From contig CALBTS010000649.1 in the NCBI GenBank assembly GCA_937968035.1, forward strand, positions 1 to 41,536: a stretch of 41,536 nucleotides of DNA. Reading direction: 5' to 3'. Shown here in pieces: positions 7,737 through 16,677 of this stretch; position 1 is the stretch's first letter, and each line of letters begins with the position of its first letter. Below the pieces are notes generated by a model that saw only the letters and a program-made list of their open reading frames with translations, searched no databases and was not told where the DNA came from. This DNA comes from an uncultured Methanomethylovorans sp. Lineage in GTDB: Archaea; Halobacteriota; Methanosarcinia; Methanosarcinales; Methanosarcinaceae. The position numbers and the translations under genes were made by a program.

Positions 7737-8930
7737 TTAATCTGTTTCATTAATTGCGGTATCAACCACTATGCAGCCGAAATCCTCACTGTTGAACTGA
7801 AACTTCTTGAAGCCCATGAGCATGTTGGTATGTGTGCCCCATTTGGTCTTCTGCCAGTCTTTATACCCATCAGTCCAGGTAGGTTTCTTGCCCCATGCCA
7901 GACCGACGGACTGCGCACCGCAAAACAGGCCACGAGCTACGGTAGTACCGGAATAACAAGCATCTGATGTGCTGTCAAAATACTCTGGAGCCGTAATGCC
8001 GCCCGCACCGGTACGCCTGTGGAGAAGTTCGCTTTCGTGGAGAACAACGCCGTCCCAAATACCCTCTGCACCAGAGAATATCGGATTTTCGCTGCCTCTA
8101 ACGTTAGCTTCACGCTGTGCCTGGAGCCATGCTGTTTCTTTTCGCAGGTCTTTAATCTGCCACGGATCAGCGAACATGAGGAAATACTTCTTGCCGTTGA
8201 CAACAATAGGTCTGATCGGTGTTACAGCAGCACCAGTAGAACTGTTAATTGTCTTTGTTGCCATGCGTTTTACATGGCTGATAACCAGCGTACCGAACCT
8301 GTGAGCACTTGAAGCATCTGTGATAAGAGCATCGGTCGCCACTCTGGAAAGTACTCCTGCCGTAGTCTGACCACCGCCAAACCAGCGTGTAGCTGTTGCA
8401 CTTTTAGAAACAGCCGTCTGATTGACAACTGACAGAGCCGTACTGGTATAATCCACTGCGTTAGCACCGGTAATCTGGCCGGCAAAACTCTTTGTTGTCA
8501 GTCCGCTTAACGCGTCCACAATGCCTCTGGCAATAACCCTGCCAGTCCATTCCTGAATAGCGGAACGACCTTTTTCCCTGAGATCGGCATAAGCCGACTG
8601 CTCGGTCTTATTACCGGAAAGCAGAACTGAATGGCCTCTTTCGTAAATCTGAATAGAGTCATCGTAAAAGACCATTGCCTCTTCGTTGCCCTCGTATTCA
8701 CCATCATCGCCCTGGCCGGAACCTGTCAGCAACGCTCTAAGAGCAAATGTGATCTTATCACCTTTCTCTTTTAACAGTTCCTGTTTGACCTGGACAAGAT
8801 TCGTATCACCAACACCCATATACTTAAAAAATGGGTTTGCTTCAAATGCGGCCTTAAAATCGGCCTTACTCCAAATTTGCGGAACAAGGTTAGTATGTGT
8901 TCCGCCTCTCAAAAAAGTTGTTGAAGACAT
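7737..8930 (-). CDS. Major capsid protein, N4-gp56 family
   Basis: 397 residues. The N-terminus (TTFLRGGTHTNLVPQIWSK), the segment NPFFKYMG followed by KGDKITFALRALLTG, and the later VLLSGNKTEQSAY and IVARGIVDAL stretches are characteristic of the N4-gp56 type of HK97-fold coat proteins. Length is normal for the family. It follows the scaffold gene and precedes the connector gene, the canonical order. A strong hairpin just downstream may raise its expression relative to the tail genes. Confidence 0.93.
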   Translation of the reverse strand: MSSTTFLRGGTHTNLVPQIWSKADFKAAFEANPFFKYMGVGDTNLVQVKQELLKEKGDKITFALRALLTGSGQGDDGEYEGNEEAMVFYDDSIQIYERGHSVLLSGNKTEQSAYADLREKGRSAIQEWTGRVIARGIVDALSGLTTKSFAGQITGANAVDYTSTALSVVNQTAVSKSATATRWFGGGQTTAGVLSRVATDALITDASSAHRFGTLVISHVKRMATKTINSSTGAAVTPIRPIVVNGKKYFLMFADPWQIKDLRKETAWLQAQREANVRGSENPIFSGAEGIWDGVVLHESELLHRRTGAGGITAPEYFDSTSDACYSGTTVARGLFCGAQSVGLAWGKKPTWTDGYKDWQKTKWGTHTNMLMGFKKFQFNSEDFGCIVVDTAINETD

Positions 8931-8988
8931 AATAAAAACTCCTTATTTTTTTTAGTATGCCGTACAACAACAAGAAACAATGAGAATT

Positions 8989-9804
8989 TTATTTTCCAAA
9001 TAGAGCCTTGAAAACATCATCTTCTGATGATATTTCAGTCTCGTTATCAGTCTCGTTATTCGCCATCGTTTTTGTCTGTACGACATCTTTTTGTTGTTCT
9101 GATGGCTTTGATTGCGGCTGTACACCAAGTACAGTCTTAATAGAATTAATTTTTTCACGGCAAAGATCGTAGTAAGCTTTAGCAGGATTTTCACTGGTAA
9201 GAACAGCATGTCTATCAGCTTTTGTTACAAGATTCAAACTATTAGCTGCCGCCGTTACAGCGTTGTAATCAGCAGTTTGTTTCTTGAACTGAGCTTCAGA
9301 CAAATTCGCTCTTTCCGCTATCTGTGATAATCTGGTTCTTTCGGTCGCTTCAGCAAGTTTCTTTTGCTGTATTGCAAGCACCTGCTTCATCTGAGCACCG
9401 GTTATGTAGTCCTCGTCGTCAATATCAACTTCGGGTAGTACTTCTGGCTGATTTTGTTGTTGCAGTTGCTTTAAAGCATCACGTTCGGCTTCGGCTTCCT
9501 GAGCACGTCTGCGGAGCTTGATAAGTTCCGACAAAGGAACCTTGTCGGAATGTACCTTATCATCCTGAACAATACCTTCTTCTTTAAGGATATTAGCAAT
9601 ACTGCTTCCGGTATCAACTTCTTCAGTCTCTACCTTAACAGGATCAGGCTCGGTTTCCTTAACAGGCTCGGTTTCCTTAACAACAACCGGTTGTTCGGCT
9701 TCGGCTTCGGCTTGCTCGGTCTGGATTATCTCAGTTTCTTCTGCCATTGTTTCGTCTTCACCTAAAAATTCATCTACATCAAAACCTTTTACTTCGTCAC
9801 TCAT
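8989..9804 (-). CDS. Scaffolding protein
   Basis: 271 residues, strongly acidic, with Glu/Thr/Val-rich low-complexity sequence at residues 15-67 including the duplicated segment VKETEPVKETEP. A long coiled-coil region follows (about 90-175: ELIKLRRRAQEAEAERDALK), then a helical C-terminus ending in FKALFGK. Charge, coiled coil and position directly upstream of the major capsid gene are the usual marks of a phage scaffold that guides procapsid assembly. No protease motif is seen in it. Confidence 0.82.
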   Translation of the reverse strand: MSDEVKGFDVDEFLGEDETMAEETEIIQTEQAEAEAEQPVVVKETEPVKETEPDPVKVETEEVDTGSSIANILKEEGIVQDDKVHSDKVPLSELIKLRRRAQEAEAERDALKQLQQQNQPEVLPEVDIDDEDYITGAQMKQVLAIQQKKLAEATERTRLSQIAERANLSEAQFKKQTADYNAVTAAANSLNLVTKADRHAVLTSENPAKAYYDLCREKINSIKTVLGVQPQSKPSEQQKDVVQTKTMANNETDNETEISSEDDVFKALFGK

Positions 9805-9828
9805 TGTTATTACCTTTCTTATACCGCA

Positions 9829-9899
9829 AGGTTATGCGTATAAAACCGACATTAGCCGCCGTCGTATGCGTTCCTGTGTTCACGGTCGCAGGATAACCT
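9829..9899 (-). other. Intergenic inverted repeat between glycan cassette and scaffold gene
   Basis: The 124-base gap 9805-9928 holds an inverted repeat: AGGTTATGCG at 9829-9838 pairs with CGC plus ATAACCT at 9887-9899, with a three-base bulge. It lies downstream of the last glycosyltransferase and upstream of the scaffold gene on the minus strand. It could be an RNA processing or attenuation site separating the glycan cassette from the head genes. No good promoter hexamers are evident. Confidence 0.35.
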
Positions 9900-9928
9900 G
9901 TGTTATACCCATGTATCCGCATGGTACG

Positions 9929-10612
9929 TTAAACAAGGACACCTTTGGATTGCTTGTATATCTGGAAAATATCGAGTATGTCAATCAAATGATAATGAGA
10001 GCATACGCAAGTAGGATCCACCCAGATATCAAATCCGGCTTCCTTGATCTTCTCGCAAAAATCAAAATCTTCACTTAGTTTAATGTTAGTTACTGTTTCG
10101 TTATATTTGCTTTCCTGGTAGGGAGTCTTTAACGCTTTCAGCACTTTACGGCTTAACAGCAACGTAGTGCCGCCAACCCTGTCAGCTTTGAACAGCTTTT
10201 TGGGTAGTTCATCAATCCCTAAATTTTCAAGTTTATCATTATCTTTGATTACAGCCGACCACATGCAATTAATTTCACGGTCTTTTATCCTGAATATAGG
10301 TGTTACGCCCGCTACAACATCTTTGTTATGACTAAGCAGTAACTCAATTGTATATTCATTAACCGGCTTTGTATCAGCGTCCAAAAAGAATAGATGTGTT
10401 TTCTTCGCATGTTTTGGGTTATGCAGAAATTCATGTATAGCATAATTCCTTGCCAGTTCCGGCAGCTTTGACGGGATAGACAAATACTCCGCAACACCTC
10501 TTTCCAGTGATTTCATGCAAAAACCTGTAACTCTCTCATCGGTCTGGCACTCAATATTATGAGGCTTGGCGATTAGTACACTATACTCTCTTTGAAATTT
10601 ACGTTTAGCCAT
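9929..10612 (-). CDS. Glycosyltransferase, GT-A fold
   Basis: 227 residues. The DxD metal/nucleotide site is FFLDADTKP (Asp78, Asp80). It is preceded by ARNYAIHEFL and followed by a GT-A-type distal part: GGTTLLLSRKVL, the acceptor-side LSEDFDFCEKIKEAGFDIWV and a final His-containing strand (CSHYHL). Enzymes of this kind transfer a sugar from a nucleotide sugar. The start overlaps the end of the cytidylyltransferase gene by eight bases, so it is the last gene of the coupled glycan cassette. Donor and acceptor cannot be told from sequence. Confidence 0.85.
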   Translation of the reverse strand: MAKRKFQREYSVLIAKPHNIECQTDERVTGFCMKSLERGVAEYLSIPSKLPELARNYAIHEFLHNPKHAKKTHLFFLDADTKPVNEYTIELLLSHNKDVVAGVTPIFRIKDREINCMWSAVIKDNDKLENLGIDELPKKLFKADRVGGTTLLLSRKVLKALKTPYQESKYNETVTNIKLSEDFDFCEKIKEAGFDIWVDPTCVCSHYHLIDILDIFQIYKQSKGVLV

Positions 10613-11051
10613 TTTTAACCTTATCTACTGAATTAAACTTTTCATTTTTTATCCTGTCTCTAATTCCACTCGAAGATATACCGTATGTATAAGGCATATA
10701 TATAATAGTAACGCCTTCCTTAGAAAGTCTTTTTGCTGTTTCTTCCCATCCAGGTTTAGTTTTGTGAGACATACAAATAAACACAATTCTAAAATCCCCT
10801 GGATTCCAGTCTTTTAAAATATCATCTTCATAAACTGGTACAGCGTTATGAACACCTTTAATATTTTTTATAATCTCAATCCGGTCTGAAAATTGTATGA
10901 CAGGCAAATGATCTTTATTTCTTAAACATTCTTCATCTGTCATAACACCAACGGTTAACTCATCACATAACTTTGCTGCTCTTTTTATCACATTCAAATG
11001 ACCAACATGAAACATATCATAGTAACCTTGCATATAGCCTTTAAGTTTCAT
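10605..11051 (-). CDS. Cytidylyltransferase, glycerol-3-phosphate/choline-phosphate type
   Basis: 148 residues from the ATG at 11051, which overlaps the upstream LicD-like gene by 11 bases. It has the nucleotidyltransferase signature GYYDMFHVGHLN (HxGH at residues 15-18) and the C-terminal ISSSGIR motif (125-131) that binds the cytidine nucleotide. Family members (TagD, GCT, CCT, EPT) make CDP-glycerol, CDP-choline or CDP-ethanolamine from CTP and the phospho-alcohol. The adjacent LicD-like gene would consume such a CDP-alcohol, so the two form a make-and-transfer pair. A longer reading from 11072 lacks a ribosome site. Confidence 0.85.
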   Translation of the reverse strand: MKLKGYMQGYYDMFHVGHLNVIKRAAKLCDELTVGVMTDEECLRNKDHLPVIQFSDRIEIIKNIKGVHNAVPVYEDDILKDWNPGDFRIVFICMSHKTKPGWEETAKRLSKEGVTIIYMPYTYGISSSGIRDRIKNEKFNSVDKVKNG

Positions 11052-11640
11052 AATATGTTTTACCTCCAGCATAATTTATTTCACGGCTTGCAGTAAAACC
11101 ACGTTTTGGTATTTGCCAATCACCATACAACCGAACAAGTAAATGCAAATAATTATGAGGTACGTTGCATTTATGACCAATGAAATCAAGAGTATCAAGT
11201 GTTTTAAAATGATCTTTATCTATTCTAAGACCACACATTTCCATATAGTCTTTTCTTTCTTCCCAGAAATAAAAGTCTATATATTCTCCGTTTCTGGCTA
11301 TGGAAACCAGTTCTTCATTAGACTGACAACGGATCAATTCAAAACCTTTATCTATAGCTTTCTTTAAAAAGTTTACAAATGCAGGTTTATCAGTTGAAAG
11401 TACACTTATATCAGTGTCAGCATCCCATTGAATAAAATCCTTTTCTCTAACAGCACCAAGCAAAGTACCAAACATTAACCACCAGTGCATTCCACTTTGT
11501 GCAAGCAGTTCATAAAGAATATGGAAATTCTCTGTTCTTGCGGGTATGTCATTAAAACCTTTGCAAAAATTCAATGACTCTTTTTGCAACATATCCAATC
11601 CTGGCACATCTGACCCTGTTATTTGCTGGTAAATAGTCAT
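11041..11640 (-). CDS. LicD/fukutin-type phosphotransferase
   Basis: 199 residues. It carries the family core GTLLGAVREKDF followed by IQWDADTDISV (residues 58-80; Asp73, Asp75 and Asp77 as metal ligands) and the downstream DFYFWEE strand. LicD-family enzymes move a phospho-alcohol such as phosphocholine or ribitol-phosphate from a CDP carrier to a glycan. The protein is somewhat shorter than LicD itself (about 265 residues). It is coupled to the upstream glycosyltransferase by an ATGA overlap and to the downstream cytidylyltransferase by an 11-base overlap. The acceptor is unknown. Confidence 0.87.
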   Translation of the reverse strand: MTIYQQITGSDVPGLDMLQKESLNFCKGFNDIPARTENFHILYELLAQSGMHWWLMFGTLLGAVREKDFIQWDADTDISVLSTDKPAFVNFLKKAIDKGFELIRCQSNEELVSIARNGEYIDFYFWEERKDYMEMCGLRIDKDHFKTLDTLDFIGHKCNVPHNYLHLLVRLYGDWQIPKRGFTASREINYAGGKTYYET

Positions 11641-12290
11641 AACGGAAAATTCGCTTCCTTTCTTGATTCAAATACTTCTCTATCCCTGCCAAACAAAGCA
11701 TTATTCCTGTTATAAAGTTCATCATCATGTTTACGCCATTCATGCCGGATAATCATTCTGTCAATAAATTTAACTTTCTTATCTCTTTTAACAATTTCTG
11801 TAAACTCAGTATCACAAAATAAAGACAGGTATGCAGGATTGTATATATAACCAAAATTATCATATAACTTCTTGCCCATAATAGAACAGGTAATAAGATT
11901 GTCTCTCTGAATACCATCTGGATAATGCAAGGCTCCATCTAAGTTTGGAAAATATTTATTCATATCAGAGGCAATGATATCATCAAAGTCCTGAACCACT
12001 GGAACCATATCATCAGATACAACAACTAAAATATCAAAACAATCTACACCCTCCATATCGGCGTTTATGGCCTCGATCTTGCATTTGTGTTTACCGTACT
12101 CAAAAGCAACATTAGACTTACTTAACAAAAAAGAACGAATATCCAGATTGTTCATTGTCGGATCATCTTCATTCATACTGACTATGAAATAGCAAAAATG
12201 ATTACCACTGAATAAACGCTGATAGGTTTCAAGCGTCTGCTTAAACCACTCAGGGCGACCTTTAGTTGCATATTTGAATAAGATTCTCAT
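11637..12290 (-). CDS. Glycosyltransferase-like protein, GT-A fold
   Basis: 217 residues. It opens with ILFKYATKGRPEWFKQTL, typical of phage GT-A proteins. The predicted acidic site is VVVSDDMVPV (Asp93, Asp94), and a late segment FIDRMIIRHEW contains the C-terminal His expected of the fold. The start lies 29 bases inside the upstream GT2 gene and the stop overlaps the LicD gene (ATGA). The stretch looks more AT-rich than the capsid and portal genes, consistent with acquisition of the cassette from another source. Substrate not predictable. Confidence 0.75.
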   Translation of the reverse strand: MRILFKYATKGRPEWFKQTLETYQRLFSGNHFCYFIVSMNEDDPTMNNLDIRSFLLSKSNVAFEYGKHKCKIEAINADMEGVDCFDILVVVSDDMVPVVQDFDDIIASDMNKYFPNLDGALHYPDGIQRDNLITCSIMGKKLYDNFGYIYNPAYLSLFCDTEFTEIVKRDKKVKFIDRMIIRHEWRKHDDELYNRNNALFGRDREVFESRKEANFPL

Positions 12291-12831
12291 TTAATTCTTT
12301 CGTTTGATATAGATAGAAATACATAGTTTTATTTATCATTGCCTCTGTTTCCAGTAATGGAAAAATTGCATTAGAGAACTCGTAATCTTCGCTTCGATCT
12401 TTCTCCGGAAATCCCACTTCTAAAACCTTAGACCGTAAGATAGGATTAAGGTGGTTAGGTGTTCTGTGGTAAATATCATTCTCGAATTTCCAACCGCCAC
12501 AAGCAAGAGAATGTATAAACTTTCTTACTGTTGTTTCCTGCAAAACAATCAAACCCTCAATACCAACACAATCAGGTGAACTTTGCAATGCTTGAAGTAT
12601 TTCGTTTACATAGTAATCCGGCACTAAATCATCATCGTCAATAAAACAAACATATTCTCCTTTTGCCTTATCAACAAGAAGGTTACGTTTTCCCCCGATA
12701 GTCATTTTTCCATCATCTACCTCTGTTAAAACTTCAACCTCTGGAGTTAATTGCGGACGAATTATTTCCATCAGCCTTTCAAGTTTCTTGGCTCTATTTT
12801 CTAAGGAACATACTAAAATAGATAATTTCAT
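12262..12831 (-). CDS. Family 2 glycosyltransferase
   Basis: 189 residues. The GT2 fold begins at MKLSILVCSLENRAKKL and the donor/metal site is CFIDDDDLVPDYY (Asp65-Asp68). GGKRNLLVDKAKGEY before it is the usual helix of this family, and RSEDYEFSNAIF resembles the catalytic ED segment. It is shorter than full-length GT2 enzymes but holds all core strands. Its start overlaps the portal stop (ATGA), so the cassette is translated off the structural operon. Confidence 0.87.
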   Translation of the reverse strand: MKLSILVCSLENRAKKLERLMEIIRPQLTPEVEVLTEVDDGKMTIGGKRNLLVDKAKGEYVCFIDDDDLVPDYYVNEILQALQSSPDCVGIEGLIVLQETTVRKFIHSLACGGWKFENDIYHRTPNHLNPILRSKVLEVGFPEKDRSEDYEFSNAIFPLLETEAMINKTMYFYLYQTKELNENLIQICN

Positions 12832-14813
12832 GCCGCCCCCTGTGCTTGCATCTGCATCTGCTGTTGCTGAACCTGCTGTATCCTTGCCTTAATCTCATCC
12901 TTATTCGGCAAATCAGTTGCATCAATGAATATATCAGCCGGTATAGTGTTCGGATACTTGCTTTGGACAGCGTCCATTTCCATGAATCTGGCAAGGCGTT
13001 CTGTCGGTGATGAAGCTGATACAGTAACCACAATACCATAGTCAGCTACAGAATCAGATTTTAGTTCTTCCATGAGCATAGCTATTGCATGCTGCTTAAT
13101 CATATCATCATAAGCAGTTTTAAGTCTTGGATAGGCTTTCGTATATTCCTGTGCTCCAGACATACCCTGAGCAATGGTCTGCATGACCTGTACTTTGTCC
13201 TGTGGTCTTATGGCGGCCAGTACCTCTGGCGGCGGCGGTTGTATCGGGGCAGGTTCCGGCAGTTCTGATCCGGTCTGAGCAATAAACATTGACCTTGCTT
13301 TTTCCATCAGTTTAACGTCTATCAACGAGCTGTTTTCTACTACCTCTATTATTTCCTGTTCTGTGTAGATGTTCAGCTTTCGGATAACTTTCAAAACAAA
13401 GTTACCTGCAAGATTCAATGTCCTGTAGAAGTTATCAAAAATAGGTTCTGCACTAACTTGATTCTGCTGCTGCTTTAGTCCTATAGCTCTGCCTGATTCC
13501 TTAGCACCTGTTTCATAGCCCATCGTAGCGTCATCAAAACCGGATACTCTCTTGATATCCTGCTCAAACTGCTGACCCATCATAAACAAACCGGTAGGTA
13601 ACGGATTCGGGGCTATCTTTTCCACTGAATTGCCATATTCGGTTTCGTCAATAACAATACCCTCAACAGAACCGACATTCGCAAGTTCTTTTTTCTTCTG
13701 CTGCGTACCGCCTTTTGTTTTCCATCCGCTGTTAGCTGTGGTATTGATAATCTTTATCGCCTGTGTTCTATGAATATTTTCTTCACGGTTCAGGCCAATA
13801 ATATCATCAATAACACCGTTAGAATATCCATCATCCCAGTAAGGACTAAACCGGAACATAGGCAAATCTGATATATCATCGCCAAAAGGCGAAACAGTAT
13901 CTTCAAGCATTTCACTGCCAAGCATTACAGTTTCATGCAGTATGAAAGCAGGAACGCTCTTTGTTTCAAAACGTGCCATGCCTTTAGTAGCTTTTTTAAG
14001 CTTCTTAACTATCTTCTGATCTGAAACAACACGAACCATGTTTGTTTGTTTGTCAATGACAAGTAACCCGCTTACAATTTCTTTCCATACAACAGTACGT
14101 ATCCTGTAACGATATTTCTTTTTAAGTTCTAAATCCTCATCCTGTTCCTGGTTGTAGTTGTCTTCAATATCGTTATCAGACAAATATGAAATCAAACCAT
14201 CAAGTTCTTTATCACCGCTTAAATCAAAAGCATTACTAAGATTGTCATTATCTGGATATGTAGCTTTAATTTCCTCAATATCACGCCATTGACTTTCAAC
14301 AAAATATCTTGCCGACTGGTTTATATCATACTCATCTGCGTTAGGGTCAACAACAACATCTTCTATCGACTTTACTTTAAACATCAACTGACCATTTGGA
14401 TTCTGCTGTTTATCCAGTACAACACGAAGATATGATTCAGTGTCGATACCACCTCTGCGGATTAAGTCAGTGTACAAATAATCAGCATGAGTATTATCTT
14501 CCGTATGCTTAATTAGTTCAGTGTAAACCATTGCTACATTTTGAGTTCCACCTTTCCTCGGCATAACTTTAATACTCTGCTTGTTTTGCAGATACATCCC
14601 CAACATGGATTTCAGAACCGGACGGCATCGGTTTATTGTTACCGGCTCAACACCTTTGGACTTATAAACATTATGCTCTTCTGCCGTGTACTGATTGCCC
14701 CTGACAAAATCCTGATTAGTCTGTGCGCGTTCCCTTTTCTTGATAACAGCAGAATTATTTATAGTATCCCTTATGAAACCAAGGCATTTATTTCTTATCT
14801 CTGTCTTTTCCAT
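12828..14813 (-). CDS. Portal protein (P22/N4-like)
   Basis: 661 residues, the usual size for portals of P22-like and N4-like phages. Features include the N-terminal helix with RAQTNQDFVRGNQYT, the segment GVEPVTINRCRPVLKSMLGM near residues 54-73, the KSIEDVVVDPNA loop, and a helix-rich second half (GLNREENIHRTQAIKI). The C-terminus is a Gln-rich tail after IKARIQQ, as in portal barrels. It forms the ring through which DNA enters and leaves the head. Place right after the large terminase gene agrees. The family assignment rests on pattern recognition, not a search. Confidence 0.86.
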   Translation of the reverse strand: MEKTEIRNKCLGFIRDTINNSAVIKKRERAQTNQDFVRGNQYTAEEHNVYKSKGVEPVTINRCRPVLKSMLGMYLQNKQSIKVMPRKGGTQNVAMVYTELIKHTEDNTHADYLYTDLIRRGGIDTESYLRVVLDKQQNPNGQLMFKVKSIEDVVVDPNADEYDINQSARYFVESQWRDIEEIKATYPDNDNLSNAFDLSGDKELDGLISYLSDNDIEDNYNQEQDEDLELKKKYRYRIRTVVWKEIVSGLLVIDKQTNMVRVVSDQKIVKKLKKATKGMARFETKSVPAFILHETVMLGSEMLEDTVSPFGDDISDLPMFRFSPYWDDGYSNGVIDDIIGLNREENIHRTQAIKIINTTANSGWKTKGGTQQKKKELANVGSVEGIVIDETEYGNSVEKIAPNPLPTGLFMMGQQFEQDIKRVSGFDDATMGYETGAKESGRAIGLKQQQNQVSAEPIFDNFYRTLNLAGNFVLKVIRKLNIYTEQEIIEVVENSSLIDVKLMEKARSMFIAQTGSELPEPAPIQPPPPEVLAAIRPQDKVQVMQTIAQGMSGAQEYTKAYPRLKTAYDDMIKQHAIAMLMEELKSDSVADYGIVVTVSASSPTERLARFMEMDAVQSKYPNTIPADIFIDATDLPNKDEIKARIQQVQQQQMQMQAQGAA

Positions 14814-14816
14814 AAT

Positions 14817-16229
14817 TTATGACATCCCTATAAAACTCGGCACATATACGCCGTGATTATTTGATTGGCTATAAATCCCTGATTCCGTTGTCTCACTAAT
14901 TGTTTTGCCGTAGAACAACCCGTTAACATAACAATCCGCTCTATCTGGTGAACGGCCAAGTCTTTTTTTTATCTCATCTTTTGCCTCGATCAATATCTTG
15001 CCATTTTTAAATTTATATTTTGGTGTGCATAACTGTGTCTTTAATTGCGGATCTATATGGTGTAATTCGACATCTTTATCAGCAAACATCTTGCCGGCAT
15101 TGTCGTATATCTCAGCACGAGCGTTGTAGTACTTCTCCGGATCAGATGCTTTGTAAGATGAATTGGCAGCTATTACATGGTGATTCATCTCTCGTAACCT
15201 GTCCACTACACCGCCGCCCATGTTAGCTTCATCAACAATAATTGGACAATCATTGTGATTACGGCTAAGAACTGATAACCTATTAGCCGTGTACATCGTA
15301 TCTTTTTGGCCGTAGATCAACTCTTCAAGAATGTCTGTATCTTCCATGTAGTAAATAATAGTCTCATCATCACCAAACCTTGCAACATCACAAGTTAGAA
15401 ACCTGCGTTTCTTGTCCTTAAACTGACCAATTCTTATGTTATTTGCTTCCTGAACCCAAATAGCTTTGATTATCTGATCCACATCATCAGATAGATCCCA
15501 TGAGCCATACAGGTATGCTTCAAGAAGCTGCTGTCTGTGTCCAAAAGCATTTTTTAAAGTATCTACATAAGTTTCTGGTAGATATGGATTATCGCTGGGC
15601 AGGGCACGTACAAAATGCCTGTGCTTAGCGGGGTTAGTTAAGAACTCTTCTTTCAGCCAACAGTTGGCAGGGTTAGCAGTAAATAAACCCTTGTATGGTA
15701 TATGCCGACCATTATACTTACCACGCAGCGATCCTCTTAATACTGATATATCATCCCGTGTTGTTTCCTCTGCCTGGTCAATAAAGAAGAAGAAGAACTC
15801 AGCAGAATTAAACTTATTAATACTCTCTGTGCGATCTAAACCACCAGTAAGAATCTTTACCCTGTTCTGGATAATGATCTCTGCCGGATTCCCTTTGATC
15901 TGATATAGTTCTGACGGGATTGTTTTCTTCCAAGTTTCGAGCGTTGTTTCCCTGAAATCTTTTGCCTGTTTTCTACCCATAAATCCCACTGGCAGGGGGA
16001 ACTCGAGTTCTTCGGTAATCCCACACTTTTCAATGATCTCAAGTGCTTTCGCATAACACCAGATACATCCCGTGTAACTTTTGCCGCCGCCTTTAGCACC
16101 GCCAAACAATAACTCACTATCTTCATCTACAGACAATCTCCGCCACGCCTCACTCTGGCGTTTAGTTAAATTAATTTTGAAATCATTGTTAGTATCAGCT
16201 ATCGCAACCACTATCCAGTTCCTTGTCAT
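14817..16229 (-). CDS. Terminase large subunit
   Basis: 470 residues. ATPase: Walker A GGAKGGGKS at 43-51 and Walker B FFFFIDQAEE at 146-155. Nuclease of the RNase H fold: CDVARFGDDET (Asp281), IIVDEANMGGG (Asp333) and SPDRADC (Asp429/Asp432), the three acidic sites. It is the motor and headful/site nuclease that packages DNA into the procapsid with TerS and the portal. The sequence style DVARFGDD is that of Sf6/P22-type large terminases. The start lies 35 bases inside the terS gene. Confidence 0.95.
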   Translation of the reverse strand: MTRNWIVVAIADTNNDFKINLTKRQSEAWRRLSVDEDSELLFGGAKGGGKSYTGCIWCYAKALEIIEKCGITEELEFPLPVGFMGRKQAKDFRETTLETWKKTIPSELYQIKGNPAEIIIQNRVKILTGGLDRTESINKFNSAEFFFFFIDQAEETTRDDISVLRGSLRGKYNGRHIPYKGLFTANPANCWLKEEFLTNPAKHRHFVRALPSDNPYLPETYVDTLKNAFGHRQQLLEAYLYGSWDLSDDVDQIIKAIWVQEANNIRIGQFKDKKRRFLTCDVARFGDDETIIYYMEDTDILEELIYGQKDTMYTANRLSVLSRNHNDCPIIVDEANMGGGVVDRLREMNHHVIAANSSYKASDPEKYYNARAEIYDNAGKMFADKDVELHHIDPQLKTQLCTPKYKFKNGKILIEAKDEIKKRLGRSPDRADCYVNGLFYGKTISETTESGIYSQSNNHGVYVPSFIGMS

Positions 16230-16677
16230 TAGCTAATATTACAGTTAATCCACCTACTTTATGATCAGACCTGTCAGTTACATCACCTTTAGCAAGAGCA
16301 AGTCTATCACCGAAAGTTTTCTCGATCTGACATCTGTCTTTTATAGTCATATTCTCTGGATTATCTTCAAGCACGCTTAAAGTCTGTTTCCTGTTCAAAC
16401 AAACAAGTCTTTCGAGTTCGGCGTTCTCTAAGTTTAATCTCGCTGTTTTTGCGTCAATAACAGCTTGTTTGTAATCCTGATAAGAATTAGCCGCCTTACG
16501 CAACCATGTTCTTAGCGTACCAGGCTCAACACCAAACTCATAAGCCATTTCATCAAGTGTTTCACCGGCTCTATAGCGTGCAAGTACCCACTCACCATTG
16601 ACCTGTTTTTCGTCTTTGCCAAACATGGCTTCAAGTTTATAGTCCGGTTTTTCGATTGTTTCGTTAGAATGTTCCAT
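16195..16677 (-). CDS. Terminase small subunit
   Basis: 160 residues. Residues about 28-52 form a helix-turn-helix (ARYRAGETLDEMAYEFGV, then TLRTWLRK) suited to binding the packaging site. The remainder is helical, as in ring-forming small terminases. The gene overlaps terL at its end and the beta-helix gene at its start (14 bases). Identity follows from the HTH and the invariable place before terL. Confidence 0.85.
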   Translation of the reverse strand: MEHSNETIEKPDYKLEAMFGKDEKQVNGEWVLARYRAGETLDEMAYEFGVEPGTLRTWLRKAANSYQDYKQAVIDAKTARLNLENAELERLVCLNRKQTLSVLEDNPENMTIKDRCQIEKTFGDRLALAKGDVTDRSDHKVGGLTVILANDKELDSGCDS

